Positions 25,450 through 33,901 of a stretch of DNA of 64,000 nucleotides are shown one piece after another. The notes below the pieces were generated by a model. That model saw only the letters and a list, made by a program, of their open reading frames with translations. It had not been told where the DNA came from and made no database searches. This DNA comes from CAVQCJ01 sp963849365. GTDB lineage: Bacteria > Actinomycetota > Actinomycetes > Prado026. Position numbers and translations under genes: made by a program. The stretch spans positions 1,302,001-1,366,000 of the forward strand of contig CAWKHA010000004.1 of NCBI GenBank assembly GCA_963849365.1, in the 5' to 3' direction. Position 1 is the stretch's first letter; each line of letters begins with the position of its first letter.

Positions 25450-27117
25450 TCAGGCCGGGGGTGCGCCGCCTTCCAGGTGGCGGTGCAGGTCCTGGCCGTG
25501 GTGCTCTGCCTCGATCTCGTCGGCGGCGGAGACGCCCTCGGGCAGGTCGATGGTCGTCTTCGGACCCTTGAACCAGTTCTTGGCCGAGACGGCCCACCAG
25601 ATCGTGATGGCGATCAGCACGCCGAACACGACGACCGGCGTGTAGTTGAGGGACGCCCAAGTGAAGTCGTACGCCCCGTCGGTCTTGTGGAACGGAACCC
25701 CCTGGGGCGTTGTCGGTAGCAGGAAGTAGATCGACGTGATGGCGATCTCGATGACCGCCAGCGGCGCGATCCACTTGTACTTCTTCCCGAGGTTCCAGTT
25801 GCCCGGGACCCAGGCGTCGCCCTGCCGCCAGCGCAGGTAGATCGGGATGGCGAACGCGACGTACAGGCCGATGACGCCGATGGAGACGACCGCGTAGAAC
25901 GCGACTGGGGCTCCGTTCGCCGCTGGGAAGAGGGCAGGGATGGTGAGCAGCACGCCGATGACCGCCGAGGCAATGACCGCGTTCACCGGGACCTTGTGCC
26001 GGTTGACACGCGCCCACAGCTGGCCGCCGGGTACCGCGCCGTCCCGGCTGAACGCGAACATCATCCGCGATGTCGACGTCAGGCAGGAGGTCGTGCAGTA
26101 GAGCTGCCCGATCGTCGAGATGATCATGATGGTCTTGAACGCCCCTAGCGACAGCGACGTCGCGAAGATCCCGGTCACCGTGAACCCGCCGTACGCGGCG
26201 GCCGCCGCGTTGACCGCGTTCGGGTCCTTCGGCACGGCGAACAGGAAGGCCAGCAGCAGGATCCAGCCGCCGATCGCAGAGTAGAAGATCGACCGCCAGA
26301 TGCCCTTGGCCGCACCGTCCGCCGCGCTGTGGGTCTCCTCCGACAGGTGCGCGGAGGCGTCGTAGCCGGTGATCGTGTACTGCGTGAGCAGGAAGCCCAG
26401 CGGAAGCACGTAGAACCAGAACGGGATCCCCGATGTCGCGCCGCCGTCGAAGCCGGTGTTGTTGAACCGCTCGGTGAACACGAACGAGGCGCTCTGGTGC
26501 GAGGACGGGCCGAAGATCAGGATGAGCACGACGATGGACGAGCCGATGACGTGCCACCAGACCGACACGTTGTTGATCAGACCGAGGATCGAGGTCCTGA
26601 ACAGGTTCACGCAGGTCACCAGGATCATGACGACCACGAACCAGCAGAACTGCTGCTGCAGCACGTTCCCGCCGAAGAAGTTCGCGGAGTAGCTCGCGCT
26701 GAACAGCCCGATCGTGATGTTGAGGAACGAGGCGGCCGCGTACGCGACCGAGGCGATGATGCCCAGCAGGCCGAGCAGGTTGAGCCAGCCGGTGTAGAAG
26801 CCCGCCCGCGGACCACCCAGCCTGGAGGCCCACCAGTAGATGCCGGCCGACGTCGGGTACGCCGACACCAGCTCGGACATGGAGAAGCCGACGAGCAGGA
26901 TGAAGAACGACAGGATCGGCCAGCCCCACGAGATCGCGATGGGACCGCCGGCGTTCCATGCCACGCCGAAGGTGGTGAAGCATCCCGCCAGGATCGAGAT
27001 GATCGAGAACGAGATGGCGAAGTTCTGGAAGCCGGACCAGCTGCGGTTCAGCTCCTGCTTGTAGCCGAGCTCGGCGAGCCGGCGTTCGTCTTCGTTGAGG
27101 CTGGCGGTATCGACCAC
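25450..27117 (-). CDS. APC-family amino acid/amine permease
   Basis: Secondary transporter with about 12 membrane segments in 555 residues, 'amino acid permease' class (BAT1/GABA-permease-like). Visible signature blocks: FAISFSIISILAGCFTTFGVAWNAGGP near the N-terminus (TM1 with the Gly-rich substrate site), SMSELVSAYPTSAGIYWWASRLGG, TGYDASAHLSEETHSA and SRMMFAFSRDGAVPG. The hydrophilic C-terminal tail is His/Glu-rich. Substrate unknown. The GTG start has GGGAGGGA about six nt upstream. It lies upstream of nuoD on the same strand but 90 bp away. Confidence 0.9.
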   Translation of the reverse strand: MVDTASLNEDERRLAELGYKQELNRSWSGFQNFAISFSIISILAGCFTTFGVAWNAGGPIAISWGWPILSFFILLVGFSMSELVSAYPTSAGIYWWASRLGGPRAGFYTGWLNLLGLLGIIASVAYAAASFLNITIGLFSASYSANFFGGNVLQQQFCWFVVVMILVTCVNLFRTSILGLINNVSVWWHVIGSSIVVLILIFGPSSHQSASFVFTERFNNTGFDGGATSGIPFWFYVLPLGFLLTQYTITGYDASAHLSEETHSAADGAAKGIWRSIFYSAIGGWILLLAFLFAVPKDPNAVNAAAAAYGGFTVTGIFATSLSLGAFKTIMIISTIGQLYCTTSCLTSTSRMMFAFSRDGAVPGGQLWARVNRHKVPVNAVIASAVIGVLLTIPALFPAANGAPVAFYAVVSIGVIGLYVAFAIPIYLRWRQGDAWVPGNWNLGKKYKWIAPLAVIEIAITSIYFLLPTTPQGVPFHKTDGAYDFTWASLNYTPVVVFGVLIAITIWWAVSAKNWFKGPKTTIDLPEGVSAADEIEAEHHGQDLHRHLEGGAPPA

Positions 27118-27271
27118 GTCTGTCCCTCCCTCGGGACCCCGAGAGCACGGGGGAGGACGGCGGGCCCGTCATCCCTTACGGCTGTATAGCGGATTCAAAG
27201 GTTCGAATGTGTGACTTTGGCGACGTGCCTGGGAAATCTCCGGCAGATCGTGGGCCGGGGCGCCGGGTGGC

Positions 27272-27277
27272 TAGCCT
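27272..27277 (+). promoter_or_regulatory. -10 box of a leaderless promoter for the P450 gene
   Basis: TAGCCT ends 6 nt before the GTG at 27284. The 166-bp divergent gap upstream (27118-27283) contains an unusually AT-rich patch around 27180-27225 (TGTATAGCGGATTCAAAGG) likely to hold the promoter of the APC permease gene. Confidence 0.45.
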
Positions 27278-27283
27278 GCGGCG

Positions 27284-28489
27284 GTGCTCGCCGACCACGT
27301 CGTGGATCTGACCGACCCGGCCTTCGTGGCCGACCCGTACCCGGCGTTCGACCGGCTCCGGGCGGCTGGGTGCGCGGTCCGGCACGAGGGGCTCGGGCTG
27401 TACCTGGCCGTCCGGCACGCGGACGCCGACGCCGTGCTGCGCGACCGGCGTCTCGGGCGGCTGTTCACGCCGCGGCAGCCCGACGACGTCTGGGAGACCT
27501 TCAACTGGCTGCACGCCGACTCGATCCTGGACAGCGAGCCGCCCAAGCACACCAGGCTGCGCAGGCTGGTGGCGAAGGCGTTCGCCCGCGGGCACGTCGA
27601 GCGGCTGCGTCCACGCGTCCGCGAGCTCGCCGGCGGGCTGCTCGACGCGGCCGTCGCCCGCAGCGGTCCGGGCGGCACCGTCGACCTGATCGCCGACTAC
27701 GCCGAGCCGCTGCCAGTCATGGTCATCGCCGAGCTGCTCGGCGTCCCCGAGCCGGACCGCCCGCTGCTGCGTCCGTGGTCGCAGGCGATCGTGAAGATGT
27801 ACGAGTACGACCGCACCCCGGCCCAGGAGCAGGACGCGCGCACGGCTGCGGCGGAGTTCTCGGCATACGTCGCCGGGCTGGCGGCGCAGCGCCGGACCGA
27901 GCCGGGCGAGGACCTGGTGAGCCACCTGGCCGCCGTCGAGGACGGGGGACAGCGGCTGTCCGAGCGCGAGCTGGTCGCCACCTGCGTGCTGCTGCTCAAC
28001 GCCGGGCACGAGGCCTCCGTGAACGGGTTCGGGAACGGCGTAGCGGCGCTGTTCCGCAACCCCGGCCAGCTCGCGCGTCTCGTCGCCGACCCGTGGCGCT
28101 CGGCGCCGCTCGCCGTCGAGGAGATGCTGCGCTACGACGCCCCGCTGCAGCTGTTCGAGCGGACCGCGAAGAAGGACGTGGAGGTGGCCGGCGTCCAGCT
28201 GCGTGCCGGTGAGAAGATCGCCGCCCTGCTCGGGGCGGCGAACCGCGACCCGGAGGTCTTCGCGGACGCGGACGTGATGGACGTGCGGCGCGACCCCAAC
28301 CCGCACCTGGGGTTCGGCGCCGGCATCCACTTCTGCCTGGGCGCCCCGCTGGCGCGGGTGGAGCTGACCGCGTCGCTGCCGCTGCTGCTGGAGCGCTACC
28401 CCGGCCTGGCCCCGGCCGGCCAGGCCCGGCTGCGGCCCACGTTCGTCCTGCGCGGGTACGAGACCCTGCCGGTCGTGCTGTCCGGCTGA
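27284..28489 (+). CDS. Cytochrome P450
   Basis: Bacterial class I P450 of 401 residues needing a separate ferredoxin and reductase, neither of which is encoded nearby. K-helix ExxR is EEMLRY; the heme loop is FGAGIHFCLGAPLAR with Cys351 as the thiolate ligand. In the I helix the motif reads AGHEAS (240-245): the usual Thr after the acidic residue is Ala244 followed by Ser, as in P450eryF (CYP107A1). Substrate unknown. The GTG start follows a TAGCCT box by six nt. No partner genes downstream; the next unit has its own promoter. Confidence 0.95.
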   Translation: MLADHVVDLTDPAFVADPYPAFDRLRAAGCAVRHEGLGLYLAVRHADADAVLRDRRLGRLFTPRQPDDVWETFNWLHADSILDSEPPKHTRLRRLVAKAFARGHVERLRPRVRELAGGLLDAAVARSGPGGTVDLIADYAEPLPVMVIAELLGVPEPDRPLLRPWSQAIVKMYEYDRTPAQEQDARTAAAEFSAYVAGLAAQRRTEPGEDLVSHLAAVEDGGQRLSERELVATCVLLLNAGHEASVNGFGNGVAALFRNPGQLARLVADPWRSAPLAVEEMLRYDAPLQLFERTAKKDVEVAGVQLRAGEKIAALLGAANRDPEVFADADVMDVRRDPNPHLGFGAGIHFCLGAPLARVELTASLPLLLERYPGLAPAGQARLRPTFVLRGYETLPVVLSG

Positions 28490-28548
28490 GCCCGTCGCCT
28501 CGGCCCGGTCCCCCGGGGTGGGTGCCGGAATGGTTACCCGCTGCGAAC

Positions 28549-28571
28549 AGTTAGCATGCGGTAACTAAACT
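28549..28571 (+). promoter_or_regulatory. Probable MarR operator overlapping the MFS-marR promoter
   Basis: AGTTAGCATGCGGTAACT (28549-28566) is an 18-bp imperfect palindrome with AGTTA/TAACT half-sites, the size of MarR-family operators. A TANNNT -10 box, TAAACT (28566-28571), abuts it, so a bound repressor would cover the promoter core of the transporter-marR operon (inference). Confidence 0.5.
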
Positions 28572-28593
28572 GCCCGAGCCACTGACAGGGACG

Positions 28594-30357
28594 ATGAGCG
28601 CAGCGACCAGGACGGCTGCCAGCCGCTTCGACACCGAGCACCCGCACTACAAGTGGGTCGCGCTGTCGAACACCACGGTCGGGATGTTCCTGGCCACCGT
28701 GAACTCCTCGATCGTGCTGATCTCGCTGCCGGCGATCTTCCGCGGCATCGGGCTGGACCCGCTCGCACCGGGCAACGGGAGCTACCTGCTCTGGATGCTG
28801 ATGGGGTTCCTGCTCGTGACGGCGGTGTTCGTCGTCACGTTCGGGCGGCTCGGCGACATCTACGGCCGGGTGCGGATCTACAACCTGGGCTTCGTCGTGT
28901 TCGCCGTGGCCTCGGTCGCGCTGTCCGTCGACCCGCTGCACGGATCGGCGGGAGCGCTGTGGCTGATCGCCTGGCGGGTCGTGCAGGGCATCGGCGGCGC
29001 GATGCTGTTCGCGAACTCCGCTGCGATCCTCACCGACGCGTTCCCGGCCGACCAGCGCGGGCTGGCACTCGGCGTCAACCAGGTAGCCGCGATCGCCGGG
29101 GCGTTCATCGGCCTGGTGCTCGGGGGTGTGCTGTCGGAGTGGGACTGGCGCGCGGTGTTCTGGGTGAGCGTCCCGATCGCGCTGCTCGGGAGCATCTGGT
29201 CGTTCCGCTCGCTGCGCGAGGTCGGCGAGCGGCACCGGGCGAAGCTGGACTGGTGGGGCAACGTCACCTTCGCCGTCGGGCTGGGCGTGCTGCTGGCCGC
29301 GATCACGTACGGGATCGAGCCGTACGGCGGGCACGTCATGGGCTGGACCGACCCGTGGGTGCTCGCCGGCCTGGTCGGCGGGGTGGTGCTGCTGGGGGCG
29401 TTCTGCTTCGTCCAGACGCGGGTCAGCGACCCGATGTTCACGATGGGCCTGTTCCGGGTCCGGGCCTTCTCCGCGGGCAACCTCGCCGGCCTGCTCGCCG
29501 CGATGGGACGCGGGGGCATGCAGTTCGTGCTGATCATCTGGCTGCAGGGCATCTGGCTCCCGCTGCACGGGTACAGCTTCGAGAGCACGCCGCTGTGGGC
29601 CGGCATCTACATGCTGCCGCTCACGGTGGGCTTCCTGGCCGCCGGCCCGGTGTCCGGCCACCTGTCCGACCGGTTCGGCGCCCGCCCGTTCGCGGTGGGC
29701 GGCTCGCTGCTGGTGGCGGCGACGTTCGTGGCCCTGATGCTGCTGCCGGTGGACTTCCCGTACCCGCTGTTCGCCCTGCTCGTGCTGCTGAGCGGGGTGG
29801 GATCCGGGCTGTTCTCGGCCCCGAACTCGGCCACCATCATGAACAGCGTGCCGGCCCGGCAGCGCGGGGCGGCGTCGGGGATGCGGGGGACGTTCTTCAA
29901 CGCCGGCTCCGCCCTGTCGATCGGCCTGTTCTTCTCGCTGATGATCGCCGGCCTGGCCGCGGCGCTGCCGACGACGCTGACACATGGGCTGCAGGCGCAG
30001 GGCGTCGACCCGGCCACCGCCGCGCACGTCGGCTCGCTGCCGCCGGTGGGCAGCCTGTTCGCTGCGTTCCTCGGCGTGAACCCGGTCGCTGCGCTGCTCG
30101 GGCCGACTGGCGCGCTGGACACGCTGCCCGCGTCGAACCTGGCCACGCTCACCGGTCAGCGGTTCTTCCCGAACCTGATCTCCGGGCCGTTCCACCAGGG
30201 CCTGGTGGTGGTCTTCGGCGCCGCGGCGCTGATGATGCTGGTCGCGGCGTCCGCCTCGATGTTCGACGCGAGCGGACGGCTGGCGCGCTCGCACGAGGAC
30301 GCGGGCGAGCGCCTGGGGGAGGAGGACGACGTGCTCACCGAGGAGGCCATCGCGTGA
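28594..30357 (+). CDS. MFS multidrug efflux transporter (DHA2, 14 TM)
   Basis: Proton-driven exporter of 587 residues with about 14 hydrophobic segments, the DHA2 arrangement. Motif A reads GRLGDIYGRVR after TM2, and motif C-like GAFIGLVLGG in TM5. A long non-membrane stretch (about 455-520) lies before the last helix. The acidic C-terminal tail EERL-like (GERLGEEDDVLTEEA) ends the protein. It is followed by a marR gene with a 4-bp overlap, so drug-induced autoregulation is likely. The ATG start has ACAGGG about three nt upstream. Confidence 0.92.
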   Translation: MSAATRTAASRFDTEHPHYKWVALSNTTVGMFLATVNSSIVLISLPAIFRGIGLDPLAPGNGSYLLWMLMGFLLVTAVFVVTFGRLGDIYGRVRIYNLGFVVFAVASVALSVDPLHGSAGALWLIAWRVVQGIGGAMLFANSAAILTDAFPADQRGLALGVNQVAAIAGAFIGLVLGGVLSEWDWRAVFWVSVPIALLGSIWSFRSLREVGERHRAKLDWWGNVTFAVGLGVLLAAITYGIEPYGGHVMGWTDPWVLAGLVGGVVLLGAFCFVQTRVSDPMFTMGLFRVRAFSAGNLAGLLAAMGRGGMQFVLIIWLQGIWLPLHGYSFESTPLWAGIYMLPLTVGFLAAGPVSGHLSDRFGARPFAVGGSLLVAATFVALMLLPVDFPYPLFALLVLLSGVGSGLFSAPNSATIMNSVPARQRGAASGMRGTFFNAGSALSIGLFFSLMIAGLAAALPTTLTHGLQAQGVDPATAAHVGSLPPVGSLFAAFLGVNPVAALLGPTGALDTLPASNLATLTGQRFFPNLISGPFHQGLVVVFGAAALMMLVAASASMFDASGRLARSHEDAGERLGEEDDVLTEEAIA

Positions 30358-30833
30358 CCACCATGACATCCAGCCGCCGGCAGGCGTCCGCCGCGGACCG
30401 CGCGGCGGCGGCCCGGCTGGCCGAGTCCGTCGGCCGGCTGGTCCGGATGCTGCGCCGGTCGTACGTGGGCACCCTGGGTCCGGCGTCCGCGGCGGCGCTG
30501 GCCACCCTGGACCGCCGCGGCCCGCTGCGACTGGGCGAGCTGGCGGACGTCGAGGGGGTCACCCCCGCGGCGCTGTCCCGGGTCGTGGCCGGGCTCGAGC
30601 GCGACGGGCTCGTGCTGCGCAGCGCCGACCCGGCGGACCGCCGCTCCGCGTTCGTGGCGGCGACCGAGCAGGGCCGGGAGACGGTCCGCGCCATCCTGGC
30701 CGCGCGCGCCGCTGTCCTCGTGGAGCGGATCACCGAGCTCCCGGTGGCCGACCGGCAGACGCTCGTCGACGGGCTCGCCGTCCTGGAGCGCCTGGTCGCC
30801 GACGCCGCCCCGACGAAACCTGCGGCCGGGTGA
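30354..30833 (+). CDS. MarR-family transcriptional regulator
   Basis: The 159-residue winged-helix repressor has the helix-turn-helix at about 45-75 (RLGELADVEGVTPAALSRVVAGLERDG) and the wing DPADRRSAFVAATEQG, both diagnostic of MarR. Dimerisation helices flank it. It is translationally coupled to the MFS gene (GTGA overlap) and most likely represses the operon by binding the palindrome at 28549-28566. Confidence 0.92.
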   Translation: MTTMTSSRRQASAADRAAAARLAESVGRLVRMLRRSYVGTLGPASAAALATLDRRGPLRLGELADVEGVTPAALSRVVAGLERDGLVLRSADPADRRSAFVAATEQGRETVRAILAARAAVLVERITELPVADRQTLVDGLAVLERLVADAAPTKPAAG

Positions 30834-30840
30834 GGCCGTA

Positions 30841-31911
30841 CTACTCGCCCACCGGCCCGTGGCTGTCGAAGGGGGGCGGCAGCGGGATACCGACGGACTG
30901 GGCCAGCCACCAGAAGCCACCCAGGCCGCCGGAGTCGGTCAGCTCGGCCGCCTGCGAGGCATGGCCGACCGCACGGGCGTAGCCGGCCGGGTCCGTCCGG
31001 GCCAGGTCCGCCGGCGGGAGCGTGCCGTGCAGACCGAGCGCGCGCAGGACGTCGCGCTGGCGCAGCAGCGCCGTCTGCTCGGCGCCGGCCGTACGACCGG
31101 CCTGCGCGCAGGAGTCCATCGCGACGTGCGCGGTGATGTCGCACGAGCCGTCCGGGACGGCGGCCACCGCGCGCCCGGCCCGGTAGCCGGTGAGCGTCCC
31201 GTCGGCGTACCGGCCCGCGGCGCGGTCCGCGAGCAGGTGGCCGTAGTCGACGGCGACGGCCACGCCGCGGTCCAGCGCCGCCACCGCCGCCGCCCAGGCC
31301 CGGTCGCGGCCGAGCCCGATCTCCGCGCGGTCCCCTTCGCCGGCACCGGCGAGGGGCCACCAGCGCGCCAGCCAGGCCGCGTCCTGCAGGCCCACCGGCC
31401 CGCCGGGCGACTCCCGGCCGGTCGACGGCTCGACCAGGACCCGGTGCGGTCCGTCCGCCGCGACCTCGACGACGTCCACCGGCACGTTGTCGAGCCACTC
31501 GTTCGCGACCAGCAGCCCGACGGCGCCCTCGGGCAGCTCGGAGGACCACCCGATCCCGGCCGGCAGCGTGCGGGGTCGGTGCGCCTGCTCGACCGCCGAG
31601 AGGCGGACCCGGCCGGCGAGCCCGTCCCGGTCGCCGGTCGCCAGCAGGTCGCGCACGGCCAGCAGCAGCTCGCCCCGACCGGCGCCGACATCGACCAGCT
31701 GCAGGTCCGCCGGACGGGCGAGAGCGGCATCCACCGCGTCGAGCAGGTCGAGCACGGCGGCAGCGAACAGCCCGGAGGCGTGCACGGAGGTACGGAAGTG
31801 GCCGGCGGGTCCTTCGGGCCGGTGGAAGAAGCCCCCGTGTCCGTACAACGCCTGGGCGGTCGCCTCGCTCCAGGGCAGGAACCGGGCTGACCGTGGATCC
31901 GTCGGCACCAC
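30841..31911 (-). CDS. MidA/NDUFAF7-family (DUF185) SAM-dependent methyltransferase
   Basis: The 356-residue product has the SAM-binding motif VDVGAGRGELL (about 73-83), and VANEWLDNVPVDVVEV, matching the DUF185 block that reads ANEFFDALP in the mitochondrial NDUFAF7 protein. NDUFAF7 dimethylates an arginine of the complex I subunit NDUFS2, the homologue of NuoD; an orphan NuoD with that arginine lies 5.5 kb away. The bacterial target is not established. The GTG start is fixed by a TAGCGT box six nt upstream on the minus strand; a second GTG follows directly. Confidence 0.82.
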   Translation of the reverse strand: MVPTDPRSARFLPWSEATAQALYGHGGFFHRPEGPAGHFRTSVHASGLFAAAVLDLLDAVDAALARPADLQLVDVGAGRGELLLAVRDLLATGDRDGLAGRVRLSAVEQAHRPRTLPAGIGWSSELPEGAVGLLVANEWLDNVPVDVVEVAADGPHRVLVEPSTGRESPGGPVGLQDAAWLARWWPLAGAGEGDRAEIGLGRDRAWAAAVAALDRGVAVAVDYGHLLADRAAGRYADGTLTGYRAGRAVAAVPDGSCDITAHVAMDSCAQAGRTAGAEQTALLRQRDVLRALGLHGTLPPADLARTDPAGYARAVGHASQAAELTDSGGLGGFWWLAQSVGIPLPPPFDSHGPVGE

Positions 31912-31917
31912 GGCGCG

Positions 31918-31923
31918 ACGCTA
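31918..31923 (-). promoter_or_regulatory. -10 box of a leaderless promoter for the MidA-like gene
   Basis: On the minus strand TAGCGT ends 6 nt before the GTG start at 31911. The expected -35 position falls next to the pentanucleotide repeat at 31947-31991. Confidence 0.45.
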
Positions 31924-31946
31924 CCGGGGTACGCGCAGGCCGGAGC

Positions 31947-31991
31947 GGCGAGGCGAGGCGAGGCGAGGCGAGGCGAGGCGAGGCGAGGCGA
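31947..31991. repeat. Pentanucleotide tandem repeat (GGCGA)x9
   Basis: Nine perfect GGCGA units form a 45-bp simple repeat in the divergent region between the MidA-like gene and the DUF2520-panC operon. It begins 24 bp upstream of the minus-strand -10 box and ends 36 bp before the plus-strand one. Such repeats change length by slippage, so it may tune one or both promoters (inference). Confidence 0.9.
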
Positions 31992-32026
31992 GGAGCCCTC
32001 CTTTGGCGACGAGCCGAGCGCGACCA

Positions 32027-32032
32027 TAGGCT
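32027..32032 (+). promoter_or_regulatory. -10 box for the DUF2520-panC-nadB-nadC-coaX operon
   Basis: TAGGCT (TANNNT) lies 49 nt before the ATG at 32082, giving an estimated leader of about 43 nt. Confidence 0.35.
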
Positions 32033-32081
32033 GGCGGCGACCGTCCGGTACCCGCCGACCCGACCCAGGGACTGGAACGCC

Positions 32082-33017
32082 ATGACACCCGCCGCGCCCT
32101 CCGCCGGTCCCGTCCGGCTGTCCGTAGGCGTGGTCGGGACCGGGCGCGTGGGCGCCATCCTCGGTGCCGCGCTGGCCGCCGCGGGGCACCACGTCGTCGC
32201 CGCGTCCGGCGTCTCGGACGCCTCCAGGGCACGGGCCGGCGCGCTGCTCCCGGGCGTGCCGCTGGTCCCGCCGCAGGAGGTCCTCGCCGCGGCCCAGCTG
32301 GTCCTGCTGACGGTTCCCGACGACGCCCTCGGCCCGCTGGTGGCCGGCCTGGTGGCGACCGGGTCGGTCCGGCCCGGGCAGCTGCTGGTGCACACCTCCG
32401 GGCGGTTCGGCACCGCCGTGCTGGACCCGGCCCTGCGCGCCGGGGCGCTGCCGCTTGCGCTGCACCCGGTGATGACGTTCACCGGCACCTCGCTCGACCT
32501 CGGGCGGCTGGCCGGCTGCGCGTTCGGCGTCACGACGCCGGACGCGATGGACGGTCTGCGCCCGGTCGCCGAGGCCCTGGTGCTGGAGATGGGCGGCGAG
32601 CCGGTGTGGGTCCCGGAGGAGGCCCGCACGCTCTACCACGCCGCCCTCGCGCACGGCTCCAACCACCTGGTCACGCTGGTCGCGCAGACGCTGGACCTGC
32701 TGCGGGCCGCCGGCGTCGCGGACCCGGCCAGGCTGGTGGGGCCGCTGCTCACCGCGAGCCTGGACAACGTGCTGCGTGCGGGGGACGCCGCACTCACCGG
32801 CCCGGTCGCCCGCGGCGACGCCGGGACCGTCGCCGAGCACATTCGCGCGATCGGCCCGGTGTCCGCCGAGATCCTGGCCACGTACCGGGCCCTGGCCAGA
32901 GCGACCGCCGACCGCGCACTCGCGGACCGGCGGCTGCGCCCCGAGGCGGCCGAGGCGCTGCTGGATGCGCTGGCCGGGCCGGTCGAACCGCCGCCGTCAA
33001 ACGGCGCGCAGCGGTGA
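32082..33017 (+). CDS. Rossmann-fold/DUF2520 protein, putative ketopantoate reductase-like
   Basis: The 311-residue product has an N-terminal NAD(P)-binding fold (VGVVGTGRVGAILGAALAAAGHHV) and a C-terminal helical DUF2520 domain (about 150-300) resembling ketopantoate and F420-dependent oxidoreductase helical domains (ALPLALHPVMTFTGTSLDL, LYHAALAHGSNHLVTLV). Its 4-bp overlap with panC and the conserved position suggest a role in pantothenate synthesis, such as reduction of ketopantoate, but this is inference. The ATG start lies past the GGCGA repeat. Confidence 0.85.
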   Translation: MTPAAPSAGPVRLSVGVVGTGRVGAILGAALAAAGHHVVAASGVSDASRARAGALLPGVPLVPPQEVLAAAQLVLLTVPDDALGPLVAGLVATGSVRPGQLLVHTSGRFGTAVLDPALRAGALPLALHPVMTFTGTSLDLGRLAGCAFGVTTPDAMDGLRPVAEALVLEMGGEPVWVPEEARTLYHAALAHGSNHLVTLVAQTLDLLRAAGVADPARLVGPLLTASLDNVLRAGDAALTGPVARGDAGTVAEHIRAIGPVSAEILATYRALARATADRALADRRLRPEAAEALLDALAGPVEPPPSNGAQR

Positions 33018-33901
33018 GGCTGGCGGTCGACCGGCGCGAGCTCGAGGCGGCGCTGGCCCCGGTCCGGGCTGCCGGCCGGTCGGTGGCCCTGGTGCCGACG
33101 ATGGGCGCCCTGCACGCCGCGCACCGCACGCTCGTGCAGCAGGCGTCCGCGCTGGCGGACGTCGTCGTCGTGAGCATCTTCGTGAACCCGCTGCAGTTCG
33201 GCCCGGCCGAGGACTTCGACCGGTACCCGCGCAGCCTCGCCGCCGACCTCGAGCTGGCGGCACGGGCCGGGGCCGACCTGGTGTTCGCGCCGTCCGTCGA
33301 GGAGATGTACCCGGCCGGTGAGCCGCAGGTCCGCGTCAGCGCCGGGCCGCTCGGGCGGGTGCTCGAGGGCGCAGTGCGGCCCGGTCACTTCGACGGCGTG
33401 CTCACCGTGGTGGCCAAGCTGTTCGGTCTGGTGCGACCGCAGGTGGCGGTGTTCGGGTGCAAGGACGCCCAGCAGCTCGCCCTGGTACGCAGGATGGTCG
33501 TAGACCTGGACCTGCCGGTCCTGGTCGAGGCCGCGCCCACGGTCCGGGCGGACGACGGCCTGGCCCTGTCAACCCGCAACGACTACCTCGACCCGGCCGG
33601 CCGGCTGGCCGCCACGGCGTTGCACCGGGCGCTGGCGGCCGGCGCCGGGGCGACCGCGGACGGCCCGGACGCGGTGGTCGCCACCGCCCGTGCCGTGCTG
33701 TCGGCGCAGCCGGGGGTGGAGGCCGACTACGTGGCGCTGGTCGACCCGCGCACGTTCAGCGAGGATCTCGGCGGCACGGTGGACGGGACGGCACTGCTGC
33801 TCGTGGCGGCCAGGGTCGGCGGCACGCGGCTCATCGACAACCTGCTCGTCGAAGACATCCCGGCGCTCGAACAGGCCGGCACTGCGGGAGGCACCCCATG
33901 A
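33014..33901 (+). CDS. panC: Pantoate--beta-alanine ligase
   Basis: ATP-dependent synthesis of pantothenate through a pantoyl-adenylate. The 295-residue product shows VPTMGALHAAH (28-37; the family consensus is MGALHEGH, so Glu-Gly is Ala-Ala here), FVNPLQFGPAEDFDRYPR, RPGHFDGVLTVVAKLF, and the KMSKS-like region TRNDYLDPAGR. GCKDAQQLALVRRMV replaces the usual FGEKDYQQL. GTG start overlaps DUF2520 by 4 bp and its stop overlaps nadB (ATGA). Confidence 0.95.
   Translation: MRLAVDRRELEAALAPVRAAGRSVALVPTMGALHAAHRTLVQQASALADVVVVSIFVNPLQFGPAEDFDRYPRSLAADLELAARAGADLVFAPSVEEMYPAGEPQVRVSAGPLGRVLEGAVRPGHFDGVLTVVAKLFGLVRPQVAVFGCKDAQQLALVRRMVVDLDLPVLVEAAPTVRADDGLALSTRNDYLDPAGRLAATALHRALAAGAGATADGPDAVVATARAVLSAQPGVEADYVALVDPRTFSEDLGGTVDGTALLLVAARVGGTRLIDNLLVEDIPALEQAGTAGGTP

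Noticed and set aside
24542..27172. 876-codon minus-strand frame spanning the APC permease and nuoD
   Set aside because: Arg/His-rich shadow of both real genes in another frame.
31893..32081. Coding extension upstream of DUF2520 through the GGCGA repeat
   Set aside because: Repeat-encoded residues (GEARRGEARR) with no homology; ATG 32082 fits the family.
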